Shown piece by piece: positions 63,716 to 64,000 of a DNA stretch of 64,000 bases (position 1 is its first letter; each line of letters opens with the position of its first letter). The position numbers and the translations under genes were made by a program. The stretch lies in the NCBI GenBank assembly GCA_949987705.1, contig CATLJY010000138.1, positions 1 to 64,000 of the forward strand, in the 5' to 3' direction. The notes below the pieces were generated by a model. The model saw only the letters and a list, made by a program, of their open reading frames with translations, did not search any database and had not been told where the DNA came from. The stretch comes from Thereva unica (taxonomy: Eukaryota; Arthropoda; Insecta; Diptera; Therevidae).

Positions 63716-64000
63716 AAAAACGCCAAAAAGCTGGCCAAAAGTAGAAGGAATTGGCCAAATTCTTTGAAATTTGGTTTCCGGAGGATTTTGGGATTGCTGA
63801 TTACGAATCCGTAATCAGTTTTTCGAAAAAAAAATGGCGGCTTCAAAATGGCGGCCATCAACGTTGAAGAATCATTGCTTTTTGATAAAAATGGGTATTT
63901 TGGGGTTTTCAAGGTTGCTGATTACGAATCGGTTATCAGTTTTTCGAAAAACATAATGACGGCTTCAAAATGGTGACGGGAAGCGTTGAAAGGGTTTTTG
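63716..64000. repeat. Start of another repeat element, cut by the window end
   Basis: CAGTGGTCAAAAACGCC begins abruptly inside the Harbinger frame (a hAT-like CAGNG start, unproven). GCTGATTACGAATC...ATCAGTTTTTCGAAAA and GGCTTCAAAATGG recur at 63796 and 63916, a tandem unit of about 120 bp. Confidence 0.4.

Overview
Organism and overall character. The window looks like nuclear DNA of an insect or other arthropod. It is AT-rich, has introns of 70-80 bp, LINE, gypsy, hAT, Transib, Tc1, Tigger, PIF/Harbinger and Helitron sequences, and no bacterial operon structure. Order and species cannot be read from it. Nearly all of it is transposable elements inserted into one another. The only candidate ordinary gene is a small three-exon minus-strand gene at 123-703.

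Layout, left to right. (1) 123-703: small spliced gene with a tandemly duplicated exon. (2) 1548-9870: remains of a C2H2-finger, transposon-like gene on the plus strand, broken by a SWIM-finger TIR element (2126-3683, itself hit by a LINE tail), a foldback/hairpin complex (3792-5242), a TIR element (5306-6677) and a GGGGCTGTCC element (7795-9771) carrying an RTE-like LINE with a 490-codon open RT frame. (3) 9886-13596: a nearly intact Transib element with a 737-codon RAG1-related transposase, CACAGTG termini and a CGTCG target duplication. (4) 13885-20989: a frameshifted multicopy gene with an XPG-I/PIN-like C-terminus, split by a hAT element (15966-19934, 8-bp duplication). (5) 21775-36773: a Tc1-like element holding an almost complete LINE (21794-36042; PHD + zinc-knuckle ORF1, EN-RT ORF2). 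That LINE is in turn hit by a Tigger (23695-25772), a TG..CA-bounded insertion (26734-32988, holding a Helitron and a 3.8-kb DNA transposon of unassigned superfamily), a MITE and a second LINE fragment. (6) 37360-41195: foldback element with arms of about 755 bp, plus an insertion flanked by 13-bp repeats. (7) 42402-43359 Tc1-like MITE, then a Transib relic (43636-44689). (8) 45521-61567: a minus-strand gypsy element with both LTRs and a CCTAA duplication, carrying a hAT (46742-49691), a MITE, a satellite-bearing TIR element and a PIF/Harbinger (55687-60995) which itself holds a Helitron. (9) 61788-64000: a TTA-duplicated MITE and a second Harbinger transposase broken by a tRNA-derived SINE.

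How the parts relate. There is no shared pathway. The genes are transposases, reverse transcriptases, gag-like proteins and accessory DNA-binding proteins of separate elements. The value lies in the insertion stratigraphy (many insertions with readable duplications), in the near-intact Transib, in an interleaved pair of Harbinger genes, and in a core-promoter-like 5' module that appears before the Transib gene, before the unassigned transposase and, in part, before the zinc-finger gene. Exon joins, families and frame breaks come from reading the sequence. No database search was possible.
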